DNA from: Lachnospiraceae bacterium P6B14
GTDB taxonomy: Bacteria; Bacillota; Clostridia; Lachnospirales; Lachnospiraceae
Direction: 5' to 3'
DNA: 64,000 nucleotides
Assembly (NCBI GenBank): GCA_000687695.1
Contig: JHWZ01000001.1
Location: forward strand, 186,001 to 250,000
In this document: positions 1-8,936 of the stretch, one piece after another
How the letters are laid out: each line of letters opens with the position of its first letter
Numbering within the stretch: the first letter of the stretch is position 1
Translations under genes and position numbers: made by a program
Notes under the pieces: model-generated
Told to the model about the DNA's origin: nothing
The model's database searches: none
Seen by the model: only the letters and a program-made list of their open reading frames with translations

Positions 1-626
1 CTCGGTATACCTTCCATAAATCCTACCAGAATGAACACGGATATCGGTAGCGCAAAAGCAACATTAACCGGAATCAGCGCCCAGATGGTATCATAAAGTC
101 CCATACCGATAGTCAACTGGAAGATCGGGATCATCGTTACATGGATCGGCACACTCATCAGAGCCACGATCAGCATGTAGATCGGCTTTCTCATCTTGAA
201 TCTGAATCTGGAGAGCGGATATGCCGCGCACGCAGATATAAATAAAAGTATGATCAGCGACAGTGCAAGTACGATGACCGAGTTTTTGAAGTAAATCCAG
301 AAGTTCGGATCGGTTATGACATCTAAGTAGTTCTTAGTAAATATCTTTTCGGGCAGGTGAAACGCGCCATACATGATCGTTTCAAGCTTCTGTTTGAAGC
401 CCGTAAGTACCATAAATAAAAATGGTATGAGCGCGACAAAGAGCCATATGATGGCAAGTATCATAACAAATATCCATGATGTGACTTTCTTTCTTTTGGC
501 TACGGCATAGACCTTGTTCAGATCCTTTTGCTCGTAGTCATCACATCTGTTGATGACCTTACCGTCTTCAACTATCTTTTCATCATCAAGTTCAATGTCC
601 TGCTTGATATTTTTATTATCCGTCAT
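1..626 (-). CDS. Sugar ABC transporter permease, MalG/AraQ type (3' part outside window)
   Basis: Inner-membrane permease of a CUT1-type sugar importer. Translation from the ATG at 626 gives a charged cytoplasmic N-terminus, then a first membrane helix (SWIFVMILAIIWLFVALIP) and further hydrophobic segments. The frame is open to the window edge, where it reads VGFMEGIP, the point just before the EAA loop that contacts the ATPase, so roughly the last quarter is missing. Its ATG overlaps the TGA of the upstream permease gene (ATGA), implying translational coupling. GGGAGGTGA lies about 11 nt before the start. The neighbouring GH120 xylosidase and xylulokinase make xylo-oligosaccharides a likely substrate (inference). 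Confidence 0.9.
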   Translation of the reverse strand, partial: MTDNKNIKQDIELDDEKIVEDGKVINRCDDYEQKDLNKVYAVAKRKKVTSWIFVMILAIIWLFVALIPFLFMVLTGFKQKLETIMYGAFHLPEKIFTKNYLDVITDPNFWIYFKNSVIVLALSLIILLFISACAAYPLSRFRFKMRKPIYMLIVALMSVPIHVTMIPIFQLTIGMGLYDTIWALIPVNVAFALPISVFILVGFMEGIP

Positions 627-1528
627 AGTATGTCGTCACCTCCCTTTCTGTTCAGTAGCTTCATGACTATGGCAGCAAAGACGGTGATAAGTATGAACAT
701 ACCACCCGCGATCGCCGAGCCGTAACCCATGTTGAAGGTGATGAACGAATTTTTATACATATATGTCGCCATAAGTTCCGTAGACGTTCCGGGTCCTCCT
801 CCCGTCATAACGTAGATGAGGTCGAAGTACTTCAGAGAACCGATCAAAGAAAGAATGATGGCACTCTTTATCGTAGGAACCAAAAGCGGCAATGCTATAC
901 GACGGATATACTGTGCATGGGTCGCACCATCCACGACAGCCGCCTCGTAAACGTCTGTTGAAATACTGGAGTAACCCGCCATATAATAAACCATATAAAA
1001 CGGGATAAACTGCCAGCAGATAACCGCGATTACGGCAAAAAGCGCCGTGCTCTGATTACCGAGAAGGTCAATCTTTCCACCGCCGAAAAGCTCAGCGATA
1101 GAGGAAACCAGGCCTCCGTTTGTGGCCAAAGCATATCGGAAAAGATAACCGACTGCAACCGAGCTCATAAGCATCGGTAAGAACCATATTGCTTTAAAGA
1201 AATTGAACTTCTTTCCGCCTGCATCGAGGAAAGTAGCAAGAAGAATACCGATAGGCATCTGGATCACCAGAGAAAGAACCATGATGATCAGGTTGTTCTT
1301 GAACGCTCCCCAAAACTTGGAATCACCTATCAGTGCTACCCAGTTGTCAAAGCCGATAAAGCTTTTATCCGCTGAGATACCGTTCCACTGAAAAAGGCTG
1401 TTAATGAAGGTTGCTATTATCGGGTATAACAGATATGCTGCCAGAAAAATGAGAGCCGGCAAAAGGAATACGGTCTCACATATTATGAGAGAACGGCGTC
1501 TTTTTTTTAAGACATTTGATATTCCCAT
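623..1528 (-). CDS. Sugar ABC transporter permease, MalF/UgpA type
   Basis: First permease subunit of the CUT1 importer, 301 aa, the usual size. A cytoplasmic KKRRR stretch precedes a strong first helix (residues about 15-38). The ATPase-docking EAA loop is visible near residue 195 (YEAAVVDGATHAQYIRRIAL). It lies downstream of the binding-protein gene, separated by a GC-rich hairpin, and overlaps the second permease by 4 bp. AAGGAG lies about 10 nt before the ATG. No ATPase gene is seen; such importers often share a housekeeping MsmK-type ATPase encoded elsewhere (known for the family). Confidence 0.93.
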   Translation of the reverse strand: MGISNVLKKRRRSLIICETVFLLPALIFLAAYLLYPIIATFINSLFQWNGISADKSFIGFDNWVALIGDSKFWGAFKNNLIIMVLSLVIQMPIGILLATFLDAGGKKFNFFKAIWFLPMLMSSVAVGYLFRYALATNGGLVSSIAELFGGGKIDLLGNQSTALFAVIAVICWQFIPFYMVYYMAGYSSISTDVYEAAVVDGATHAQYIRRIALPLLVPTIKSAIILSLIGSLKYFDLIYVMTGGGPGTSTELMATYMYKNSFITFNMGYGSAIAGGMFILITVFAAIVMKLLNRKGGDDIL

Positions 1529-1568
1529 AAGTGGTCACTCCTTTTTTAACATAACATCTGTAAAAAAT

Positions 1569-1610
1569 GGCGCGCACCCGGGATGTATAATATACTCCGG
1601 GACACGCGCC
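1569..1610 (-). terminator. Intercistronic hairpin / partial terminator after the binding-protein gene
   Basis: On the minus strand GGCGCGTGTCCCGGA pairs with the downstream CCGGGTGCGCGCC and is followed by ATTTTTTA. It lies between the binding-protein gene and the first permease gene. A partial terminator or RNA-stabilising hairpin here would give much more binding protein than permease, a common arrangement in such operons (inference). Confidence 0.75.
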
Positions 1611-1631
1611 CTTCATCTCAAAATGCTTTAA

Positions 1632-3002
1632 TTATTTCTGCTCACTGAGCCACTTGTCCATAGCATCCTGCTGAGCTTTTGCAACAGGCTCTGCCTTCTC
1701 AGAATTGTCAAAGAGTTTCTGAGTCTCTGACTTGTGAACATCTGCAACTGCCGGTGGCAGATACTGATCCCACCACAGCTGTACGCTTGAAGCTGTGTTC
1801 AGGAAGGAAAGGATATCCTGCCATGCAGGCTCCTCGCTTGTTGCAGCCTTGAGCGGCGGAAGGTTACCACTGTCGATATCCATCTTCATCCACTCATCTG
1901 ATGAATACATAACTGCCATCTTGAATGCTTCCTCGAGCTTCTCGCCCTCGCAGTTAAATGAGATGAATGTATCACCAAGTGTACCAACGACTGCTGTCTG
2001 GTCAGCGGTTGATCCGTCAAGTGCCGGGAATGGGAATGCTCCAAGGTTCTTGTAGAAGTCCTCATTCTCTGACTTGATCGAAGATACCTGCCATGCTCCG
2101 TGAAGCATCATACCTGCTCCCTGATAAAGAAGCGCACGGTCATCTCCGTTATCCGGTGAAAGTGAGTTAACACCATCCGGGAAGTATCCCTTCTCAGCCC
2201 ACTCGTTGATCTTGTCACCTGCGAACTTAGTTGAATCATTTACAAGAGATCCTGTTCCGTCATATGCCTTTGTAACGATCTCCGGACCGCCATGACGAGC
2301 TACAAGATACATATAGTACATGGAACCTGTCCACTGTGCCTGGTTTGCAAGAGCGAACGGTGTGATACCGTCTTTCTTCATCTTCTCGCAAAGAGCCTCA
2401 AGCTCAGAGATGGTCTTCGGTACTTCATATCCCTTCTCTTTCCACATCTTCTTGTCATAGAAGAAGCATGCGATAGAGTTTGACTTAACCGGGATAGCAT
2501 AGATCTTTCCATCGATCGTTGCCTGTGCAAGTGACGCCTCCATGTACTTGTCACGAAGACCATACTTGTCAACAAGCGCTGTAATATCCTTAGCGTATCC
2601 ACTCTTTACATACTCAACGAGACCACCACCGGTCCAGTTTGTGTACATATCCGGGCACTCTCCTGCACCCATTGCTACTGCGAGCTTCTCTTTATACTGA
2701 TCGTTCACGGTCGGAACCTGCTCGATAGTATATCCTGAGTTACCGCTCTCTTCTTTGTTGTACTTGTCAACAGCCCAGGTGTAAAGTGTCTTATCCGGCT
2801 CATCTGTAGCGATGTTCCAGAATGTGATCTTGCCTCCTGCAGCGCTGTCATCCGCAGCCGGCTCCTCTTTAGTATCATCAGCTGCCGGTGCCGGCTGATC
2901 TGCATCTTTCGGTGCTGCCTCAGGCTGTTTGCCACATCCGGTAAATGCCATGGTCGCTACCAAAGTAAGCGCTATCAGCTTTCCAACAAACTTCTTTTTC
3001 AT
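1632..3002 (-). CDS. Sugar ABC transporter substrate-binding lipoprotein
   Basis: Extracellular solute-binding protein (SBP family 1) that captures the sugar for the two downstream permeases. The start at 3002 is chosen because AAGGAGGAAT lies just upstream; a longer reading frame lacks a ribosome site. The N-terminus MKKKFVGKLIALTLVATMAF leads into a lipobox ending TGC, so the mature protein should be lipid-anchored at that cysteine. A linker rich in A, P, D and E follows (residues about 25-50), then a typical binding fold starting GKITFWNIATDEPDKTLYTW. The mature core of about 400 aa fits the family. Specificity is not readable; context suggests xylo-oligosaccharides. Confidence 0.93.
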   Translation of the reverse strand: MKKKFVGKLIALTLVATMAFTGCGKQPEAAPKDADQPAPAADDTKEEPAADDSAAGGKITFWNIATDEPDKTLYTWAVDKYNKEESGNSGYTIEQVPTVNDQYKEKLAVAMGAGECPDMYTNWTGGGLVEYVKSGYAKDITALVDKYGLRDKYMEASLAQATIDGKIYAIPVKSNSIACFFYDKKMWKEKGYEVPKTISELEALCEKMKKDGITPFALANQAQWTGSMYYMYLVARHGGPEIVTKAYDGTGSLVNDSTKFAGDKINEWAEKGYFPDGVNSLSPDNGDDRALLYQGAGMMLHGAWQVSSIKSENEDFYKNLGAFPFPALDGSTADQTAVVGTLGDTFISFNCEGEKLEEAFKMAVMYSSDEWMKMDIDSGNLPPLKAATSEEPAWQDILSFLNTASSVQLWWDQYLPPAVADVHKSETQKLFDNSEKAEPVAKAQQDAMDKWLSEQK

Positions 3003-3097
3003 GGTAGATTCCTCCTTACAAAAAAATGTTTTTTTTAATAAAGATCCCCAGTCTTTTGACGGCAGTCTGTACACAACTACCATCTTATGTGCATATA

Positions 3098-3127
3098 ATA
3101 ATAAAAAATCGCCTTGACTTATATCAA
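3098..3127 (-). promoter_or_regulatory. Predicted promoter of the sugar ABC transporter operon
   Basis: Minus-strand TTGATA (3127-3122) and TATTAT (3103-3098) are spaced by 18 bp, about 100 bp upstream of the binding-protein start. The -35 box is embedded in the candidate AraC-family site, as expected for an activated promoter. Confidence 0.5.
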
Positions 3128-3141
3128 AAATCTGTTACAAT
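3114..3141 (+). promoter_or_regulatory. Predicted promoter of the AraC-family regulator gene
   Basis: TTGACT (3114-3119) and TACAAT (3136-3141) with a 16-bp spacer. It overlaps the divergent transporter promoter and the candidate operator, so the regulator could control itself. Confidence 0.55.
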
Positions 3142-3160
3142 TATAAAAAAACTTTGTAAA
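3123..3160. promoter_or_regulatory. Candidate operator of the AraC-family regulator (site 1)
   Basis: The box ATCAAAAATCTGTTACAA (3123-3140) is followed exactly 20 bp later by a weaker copy (3143-3160). Closely similar boxes occur at 7184-7220 and 10511-10527, upstream of the other two operons of the locus. Paired direct repeats two helical turns apart are typical of AraC-family binding sites (known). Assignment to this regulator is inference. Confidence 0.5.
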
Positions 3161-3194
3161 TTTTAAAAAACGAGCCGCATGGGAGGTAAAAATA

Positions 3195-4463
3195 ATGAAT
3201 TATTCCTTTATTTTATACCAGGCTGCAACACATCTTTTCACTTCAGCAAGGATGTATGACACTGATTATACTCTTCTTGACATGTGCAGAAGAGATGATG
3301 ACATCGATGACAATATAGTTGCCTCCACGCTTATCGAAAATGATTTTATTCAACAAGATGACGGGATGATGCCGCTCATTTTTTCCGTAAACGAGCATCT
3401 GGTTTACGCATGGATCTACTCCGGCGAACACTATTTTCTTCTGGGCCCCACGAGGTTCGTTTCGCATTCGCCCAACTCCGGCATCGCCCCCATACTGCTT
3501 AAACATAACCTTTCCCTACCTGATATCGATACGGAAGATCTGCCCAAACTCATCCCGGAATGCACTCTTCAGATCCTGTCGCAGGACGCTATCATATTGT
3601 ATAATCTGGAAAGAAAGAACAAACACGATTTTTTGGATTCGCAGACTCTGATAAAGGCAATGTGTTTGCCTCCTGATGAGATCGAAGACACCATGGAAAC
3701 ACTCTATCAGACAATGTTTGATCAGGTGGAGAACAGCTTTGCGCACAATCCGTATAACCACGAAAAGCTCGAGGTCTCTTATATAAAGAACGGTGACGTG
3801 GAATCCTTACGAAGACTGCTTCAGGAACGATTCCCCGGTCGTTACGGCAAACTCTCCGACGACCCGATAAAACAGGAAATATACCTGGCCATAGTTGCGG
3901 TAACACTCGCTGTCAGAGCTGCGATAGACGGCGGCATGCATCCGGAAACCGCCTTTTATTTGAGTGATGTATCCATACACAAAATAGGAAAGTGTCGTGA
4001 CGCGAATGAAATAATAAGACTTACGGTAGAAACAGAACTGCAGTGCGCTCAAATGGTTCGCGATATAAAGAACTCAAAGGAAGATGACGAGATCACTGAG
4101 GAGAACCCTCATATATCAAGATGCAAAGATTATATTTTTGCTCATATGCACGGAAAGATAACGGTAAAAGAACTGGCGAGTGCCGTAGGACTTGAAACAA
4201 ATTATCTCTCTGCTTTATTTAAACGCTGCGAAAAGAAAACTCTTAAACAGTATATAACAGAAGAAAAGGTCAAGCTGATCAAAAATCTGCTGACCTATTC
4301 TTCTTACTCTTACATTGAGATCGCGACCTACCTCGGGTTCTCATCGCAGAGCCATATGGGGATGGAATTCAAGCGGATCACCGGGATGACGCCCGGTGAA
4401 TACCGCGCTAAGTTCATTCGTGAAGACTTCATGAATGATTCGATGTTTGTTAACGAGGAATAA
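3195..4463 (+). CDS. AraC-family transcriptional regulator
   Basis: A 422-aa cytoplasmic DNA-binding regulator. The C-terminal 100 residues hold the two helix-turn-helix motifs of the AraC/XylS family: ITVKELASAVGLETNYLSAL and, later, SYIEIATYLGFSSQSHMGME with the family ending FKRITGMTPGEYRAKF. The N-terminal 300 residues should bind an effector or a partner but match no domain I recognise; they show no membrane helices. GGGAGGT lies 8 nt before the ATG. The gene is divergent from the ABC transporter operon and its last 14 bp overlap the convergent xylosidase gene. Most likely it activates the surrounding pentose genes. Confidence 0.9.
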   Translation: MNYSFILYQAATHLFTSARMYDTDYTLLDMCRRDDDIDDNIVASTLIENDFIQQDDGMMPLIFSVNEHLVYAWIYSGEHYFLLGPTRFVSHSPNSGIAPILLKHNLSLPDIDTEDLPKLIPECTLQILSQDAIILYNLERKNKHDFLDSQTLIKAMCLPPDEIEDTMETLYQTMFDQVENSFAHNPYNHEKLEVSYIKNGDVESLRRLLQERFPGRYGKLSDDPIKQEIYLAIVAVTLAVRAAIDGGMHPETAFYLSDVSIHKIGKCRDANEIIRLTVETELQCAQMVRDIKNSKEDDEITEENPHISRCKDYIFAHMHGKITVKELASAVGLETNYLSALFKRCEKKTLKQYITEEKVKLIKNLLTYSSYSYIEIATYLGFSSQSHMGMEFKRITGMTPGEYRAKFIREDFMNDSMFVNEE

Positions 4464-6465
4464 ACAGTTCTTTGCCTGCTTCCTTTACATCTGCAAAGGG
4501 CCCCGGTATCGGAGCAATACTTCTGTGTTCTCCGAAGTAGTCCTCGTCAAATACTATTTCGCTTCCGTCCGCGCTCTCAAAACGCTGCTCGGATTCAAAT
4601 GCGGTTCCGAGAACAGCCGATGAGATCACTTTTACCTTTGTATCAGGAAGCACATCAAACAGGTTTGTCTTCAGCTTTGGTTTATCCTCAGCATCCGTAA
4701 GTTCTATTGTTATTTTGTTCTTTGTATCCACAAAAGCATCCGCCTCAGTAGAGTTCGCTTTTGCCCCGTTATAATAGAGATTTCCTGCTCCGTCAACGGG
4801 GAGAACATCATAAAACTTGTCTCTGTTTTTCTCTACTTCAGGATCCCACGGTCCGAAGTTTGAGAAGTATTTTTCTGCTGTAGGATAACCTTCATATATA
4901 CCGGTTCCGGCTTCAAAATTATACTCATTTACCATATCATATTTTTCAGCATAGGCGATGTAATCATCGCGTTTTTCAGGCTGAACAAATATGTTATTAT
5001 AAACGCGCATATCACCGTGAAGAATGGTCATGAATCCTGCAACCTCTGTCCGGTGCGGCATATGATATGGGGTGTAACGCGGTGTCGGAAGCTCGACCCC
5101 TCCGTTCATGACACCGTAGCCTACCCATGTAAAGGATCCCGCGATCAGGTTGTGAACAAATGCCACGCCCTGTGTCGATATACGACACGCACAAGGCGAC
5201 AGCAGGAAGTTGTTATCAACGAGTGTAGGTCCGTGAGATACCTCGATAAAGATATCTTCCCCGAGTCCCAAAAGTTCTGTGATATCGATACCCTTCGGTG
5301 GTGTATTGTCATGGAACAGGTTCTGGGTAACTCTCGTTCCCTGCGCCTGCCAGTCTAACCACAGACCTCTCGTACAATGGTGGATGTGATTTCTGCGATA
5401 CACGACATCGATCGCCGCGTGCATTTTTATTCCACCGATCTCAGCTCCTGCCAGATCCTGTTTGTTATTTATGTGGTGGATATGATTGTCCTCGATAAGC
5501 GAGAACACTCCGCCGAGATGCCCTACGATACCTGTCTGGCCACAGTGATGAATGTGACAGCGGCGGATGATGTGAGAGCCGATGGTCTCCTTTGACCAGC
5601 CCTCTGCCTGCGCCTGCATTATATTGTCACGCTCTGTCTGCGTACCATCCTTGGTATACTTTGTTGTCCATTTGTTATCATTGTTCGGCTGGAGATATTT
5701 GCCAAGTGTGATACCTGAACAACGTGAATGTGATATCTCACAATCCTCTATTATCCAGCCCTTCGACCAGTGCGGACCTACCATACCATCCTGATATGCC
5801 GTAGGCGGCGCCCACTGTGTCGCTGCTTTTGTAACCTTAAATCCCGAGAAGGTGATATACCCCACACCTTCCTTTGATGGATAAAAACAGTTTCTTCTTA
5901 CGTTTATCTCCACGCATTCTTTGTTCGGGTCAGCCCCTCCGAAGTTAGCGTAGATAAGAGTCGAATCACCATCCTGTTTTGTATACCATTTTTTGATGGT
6001 GATATCATCAGGTTCCCATGACATGGCAAACGGCTTCGGGTCGAGCACTTCCTCAAGGCTCATAACCTCATACATCGCCACATCATTCAGATAAACCTCT
6101 CCGGTATGTACCGGATCAGTTGCAAAATACCAGTCTCCTGCCACAGGGACAGTATACGGATTGTAATCTCCGAAAACTCCGTTACCGATGCGAATCATCC
6201 AGGTATCCCCTTCGTACGGCTCCCAACCGGTAGCTCTTTCGGCTCCCGTAATCACCGCTTCCAAAGGCTTCTCTGATCTATAGACGATCCTAGCATCAGG
6301 TGTACCCGCGTTTTCAGGATCCACATATTCGTGGTAAGTACCCGCTCCCACGATCACCTCATCGCCGGGCATAGCAAGCTTTGCTGCCTCGCGGATGGTC
6401 TTGAAGGGATACTTTTCAGATCCGTCTCCACTGCGATAAACAGAAGCGGAAACATAATATCTCAT
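4450..6465 (-). CDS. Beta-xylosidase-like glycoside hydrolase, GH120 type (beta-helix)
   Basis: A 671-aa enzyme predicted to release xylose from imported xylo-oligosaccharides. It has no signal peptide, so it should act in the cytoplasm. The start MRYYVSASVYRSGDGSEKYP leads into a right-handed parallel beta-helix rich in HIHH and NHIHH repeats. Blocks such as GPHWSKGWIIEDC, HLGGVFSLIEDNHIHH, GLWLDWQAQGTR and EVSHGPTLVDNN strongly recall XylC of Thermoanaerobacterium (GH120), whose nucleophile Asp and acid/base Glu lie in the LDW and EVSHGP blocks; both residues are present here. AGGAGGAAATGCTAC precedes the ATG. The DUF624 gene lies 38 bp upstream in the same operon. GH family assignment is from memory of the family. 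Confidence 0.85.
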   Translation of the reverse strand: MRYYVSASVYRSGDGSEKYPFKTIREAAKLAMPGDEVIVGAGTYHEYVDPENAGTPDARIVYRSEKPLEAVITGAERATGWEPYEGDTWMIRIGNGVFGDYNPYTVPVAGDWYFATDPVHTGEVYLNDVAMYEVMSLEEVLDPKPFAMSWEPDDITIKKWYTKQDGDSTLIYANFGGADPNKECVEINVRRNCFYPSKEGVGYITFSGFKVTKAATQWAPPTAYQDGMVGPHWSKGWIIEDCEISHSRCSGITLGKYLQPNNDNKWTTKYTKDGTQTERDNIMQAQAEGWSKETIGSHIIRRCHIHHCGQTGIVGHLGGVFSLIEDNHIHHINNKQDLAGAEIGGIKMHAAIDVVYRRNHIHHCTRGLWLDWQAQGTRVTQNLFHDNTPPKGIDITELLGLGEDIFIEVSHGPTLVDNNFLLSPCACRISTQGVAFVHNLIAGSFTWVGYGVMNGGVELPTPRYTPYHMPHRTEVAGFMTILHGDMRVYNNIFVQPEKRDDYIAYAEKYDMVNEYNFEAGTGIYEGYPTAEKYFSNFGPWDPEVEKNRDKFYDVLPVDGAGNLYYNGAKANSTEADAFVDTKNKITIELTDAEDKPKLKTNLFDVLPDTKVKVISSAVLGTAFESEQRFESADGSEIVFDEDYFGEHRSIAPIPGPFADVKEAGKELFIPR

Positions 6466-6503
6466 GTAGCATTTCCTCCTATGGAATTGACATGTGCGTT
6501 AGA

Positions 6504-7127
6504 TTACTCCTCTGTCTGCTCGAGTACCGTAAATACGGAGTGATAAATCTTCACACCGATGATGCCCGGAACCGATATTCCGAAAAGCAGCACGAGCGGA
6601 AGTGTCAGAATGGAACGGACTGCTATGACTGGGAGAACGCAAACCGCTGCCATCAGGATCGTTCGCGGAAATCTCGCTACCGCCAACAAAAATGACATCT
6701 TCATCACCACACCGAAGTTCCCTTTAAACCTGGCCTGCAAAGGGAACACCCACTGAAATACAAACAGTGCGAACAGTCCCGCCACACCTGCGGGGATCAT
6801 AATATAACTGGGGATTAATCCGGGTGCAGCAAATATGATTATTATATCTGCGATACACCCTGAAAATATAAACAGAAACGGCACCCACAATAAGGTCGCC
6901 TGTTTCATGTTTTTTCGAAATGAAGAAAAATACCTGCGTGTGATATATCCGTCTTCTTTACGGACGATCATCTGCAGTACATCATGCATGGAAGTGAGTG
7001 CCGCCCCGATCGTGATGACGGGAAGACAGCATAACAGGGTCAGAAGGTTAATAAGAACCAACTGAGCGATCATGGACGATACTCGTATGATCACATTGTT
7101 TTCTCCCTGTAAACGCGAAATTGGCAT
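6504..7127 (-). CDS. DUF624 (YesL-like) membrane protein
   Basis: A small integral membrane protein of 207 aa with about five hydrophobic helices. The opening block MPISRLQGENNVIIRVSSMI and the following LLTLLCCLPVITIGAALTSM are typical of DUF624, a family found in sugar-utilisation operons of Firmicutes with unknown molecular role. The start at 7127 is preferred over an ATG 15 bp upstream, because GGAGGGG sits 6 nt before it and overlaps that earlier ATG. It is probably the first gene of the operon with the xylosidase. Confidence 0.88.
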   Translation of the reverse strand: MPISRLQGENNVIIRVSSMIAQLVLINLLTLLCCLPVITIGAALTSMHDVLQMIVRKEDGYITRRYFSSFRKNMKQATLLWVPFLFIFSGCIADIIIIFAAPGLIPSYIMIPAGVAGLFALFVFQWVFPLQARFKGNFGVVMKMSFLLAVARFPRTILMAAVCVLPVIAVRSILTLPLVLLFGISVPGIIGVKIYHSVFTVLEQTEE

Positions 7128-7155
7128 ATACTTCCCCTCCATGTTTGATAAGGAT

Positions 7156-7220
7156 AGTATATGCCAATCAGGTTCAATTAGATATCAAAAATCTTTTGCT
7201 TTTACAAAAAATCTTTTAAG
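7156..7220 (-). promoter_or_regulatory. Activated promoter with paired candidate AraC-family sites (site 2)
   Basis: A minus-strand -10 box TATACT (7161-7156) has no good -35 at the right distance. Directly upstream lie two boxes, CAAAAATCTTTTGC and CAAAAAATCTTTTAAG on the plus strand; their ATCTTTT cores (7191-7197 and 7211-7217) are exactly 20 bp apart. A weak -35 next to phased direct repeats is what an AraC-family activator would need. The motif matches those at 3123 and 10511. Confidence 0.55.
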
Positions 7221-7225
7221 TTTTA

Positions 7226-8689
7226 TCAATACAACTCTTTTACAGTCGGATAAAGCTTTGTAAATTTCTCATAAGCCTTGTCATATCTCTTTACGATCTC
7301 CGGATCCGGATGGATCACATCAACAACCTTTACAAGCTTGTTGGCTGCCTCCTCTACGGATGCATATTCACCGCAAGCTACAGCTGCAAGGATTGCTCCA
7401 CCGTATCCCGGACCTTCCTCGCTCTCGATGATCTGGATATCCACGTCGAGAACATTTGCACAGATCTGACGCCACAGAGGAGACTTCGCACCGCCTCCGG
7501 TGAGCTTGGCTTCCTTCACAACGATACCTGTTTTTCTCGCGATGGTGAGGCAGTCTCTCATGGCAAATGCCACACCCTCGAGTACGGCCTGAGTCATATC
7601 CGCACGGGTTGTGTCCATGGACATACCAAAGAACATCGCTCTCGCATCAGGATTATTGTGCGGCGATCTCTCACCCATCAGATACGGGAGATAATAAACG
7701 TTGTTGTTTCCGAGCTTATCTTTTGAAATAGGCTCCTGCTCTTTTGCATAATCCTTCGTGTTAACGATGTCGTCCATCCACCATTTGTTACATGACGCAG
7801 CAGACAGGATACATCCCATCAGATGATATCCGCCATCGGCATGATCGAATGAGTGAAGGGCGTTGTAAGGATCCTTTTTAAACTCTTTTCCCGAGATGAA
7901 AAGTGTTCCGGATGTTCCGAGAGAAACCGTACAGCCTCCCTCTCCGACAGTCGCTGTTCCGACAGCTCCTGCAGCATTGTCACCCGCACCCGCTGCCACC
8001 TTACATGCGGTAGTGAGTCCGAGAGTCTTTGCTACATCCTCGGTAAGTGTACCGGTCACTTCATAACTCTCAAAAAGCTTCGGCATCTGCTCTTCTTTGA
8101 TGTCGCAGATATCAAGCATCTCCTTTGACCAGCACTTATGCTCTACATCGAGAAGAAGCATTCCCGATGCATCGGAATAATCACATGAGTGAACTCCCGT
8201 CATCTTATAAGCGATGTAATCCTTCGGGAGCATGATCTTTTTAATCTTTGCAAAAAGCTCCGGCTCGTTTGCCTTCATCCACAGAAGCTTCGGTGCCGTG
8301 AAGCCTGCAAAGGCAATGTTAGCCGTATACTGTGAGAGCTTATCCATACCGATCTCATTGTTCAGATAATCGGTTTCCTTTCCCGTACGTCCGTCATTCC
8401 ACAGGATCGCAGGACGGATCACGTTGTCATTTTCATCCAGCACAACCAGTCCGTGCATCTGTCCGCCAAAGCTGATACCTGCAACCTCGGCCGGATCAAC
8501 ATCCTTTACGAGCGCCGGTATACCATCCGTAACAGCAGCCCACCAGTCCTCGGGCTTCTGCTCGCTCCATCCCGGATGAGGGAACGTCAACGGGTATTCG
8601 CGGGACTCAATGTTTACGATCTTGCCGTCGCCTGTCATCAGTAACAGCTTAACGGCGGATGTTCCTAAGTCAACTCCTATGTAGTACAT
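7226..8689 (-). CDS. xylB: Xylulokinase
   Basis: Phosphorylates D-xylulose to xylulose 5-phosphate for the pentose phosphate pathway. At 487 aa it is full length for the FGGY kinase family. The N-terminal phosphate-binding block YYIGVDLGTSAVKLLLM, the AGISFGGQMHGLVVLD block and the WNDGRT motif are all typical of XylB. The C-terminal domain shows GVAFAMRDC and TGGGAKSPLWRQ, the nucleotide-binding signature. GGAGGTGAACC precedes the ATG. It lies downstream of the isomerase gene, separated by a strong terminator and a long inverted repeat, so it may need read-through or its own weak promoter. Confidence 0.95.
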   Translation of the reverse strand: MYYIGVDLGTSAVKLLLMTGDGKIVNIESREYPLTFPHPGWSEQKPEDWWAAVTDGIPALVKDVDPAEVAGISFGGQMHGLVVLDENDNVIRPAILWNDGRTGKETDYLNNEIGMDKLSQYTANIAFAGFTAPKLLWMKANEPELFAKIKKIMLPKDYIAYKMTGVHSCDYSDASGMLLLDVEHKCWSKEMLDICDIKEEQMPKLFESYEVTGTLTEDVAKTLGLTTACKVAAGAGDNAAGAVGTATVGEGGCTVSLGTSGTLFISGKEFKKDPYNALHSFDHADGGYHLMGCILSAASCNKWWMDDIVNTKDYAKEQEPISKDKLGNNNVYYLPYLMGERSPHNNPDARAMFFGMSMDTTRADMTQAVLEGVAFAMRDCLTIARKTGIVVKEAKLTGGGAKSPLWRQICANVLDVDIQIIESEEGPGYGGAILAAVACGEYASVEEAANKLVKVVDVIHPDPEIVKRYDKAYEKFTKLYPTVKELY

Positions 8690-8719
8690 GGTTCACCTCC
8701 TGTTGTTGTTGTAGCTGCA

Positions 8720-8865
8720 GCCCATCGGACTAATTTGAATGTCCGTGGGGGCACGCTTGCGCTTTTTTCGAGTACGTAACGGTGCATGGCAGCAAAATAC
8801 GCTGCCTACGCACCGACGTACTCGACACATCCCCCACTTGGACAAATTCAAATTGTCCGACGGGC
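8720..8865. repeat. 146-bp imperfect inverted repeat (branched hairpin element A)
   Basis: Nested stems fold the whole gap into one long hairpin: GCCCATCGGAC (8720-8730) with 8855-8865, GTGGGGG (8745-8751) with 8831-8837, CGAGTACGT (8769-8777) with 8816-8824, and CGGTGCATGGCAGC (8780-8793) with 8801-8815 around a 7-nt loop. No open frame of note. Related architecture, but different sequence, occurs in four other gaps of this window. Confidence 0.85.
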
Positions 8866-8890
8866 ATACTGTTCTCTAGCAGTAAACTAT

Positions 8891-8927
8891 AAAAGGAATG
8901 TGTCAACAAAGTTGACACATTCCTTTT
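8891..8927 (-). terminator. Rho-independent terminator after the isomerase gene
   Basis: A perfect 17-bp stem, AAAAGGAATGTGTCAAC, with a 3-nt loop and a T-rich end, starting 9 bp beyond the stop codon of the isomerase gene. The A/T-flanked symmetry means it could work in both directions. Confidence 0.9.
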
Positions 8928-8936
8928 GATCCTGAT

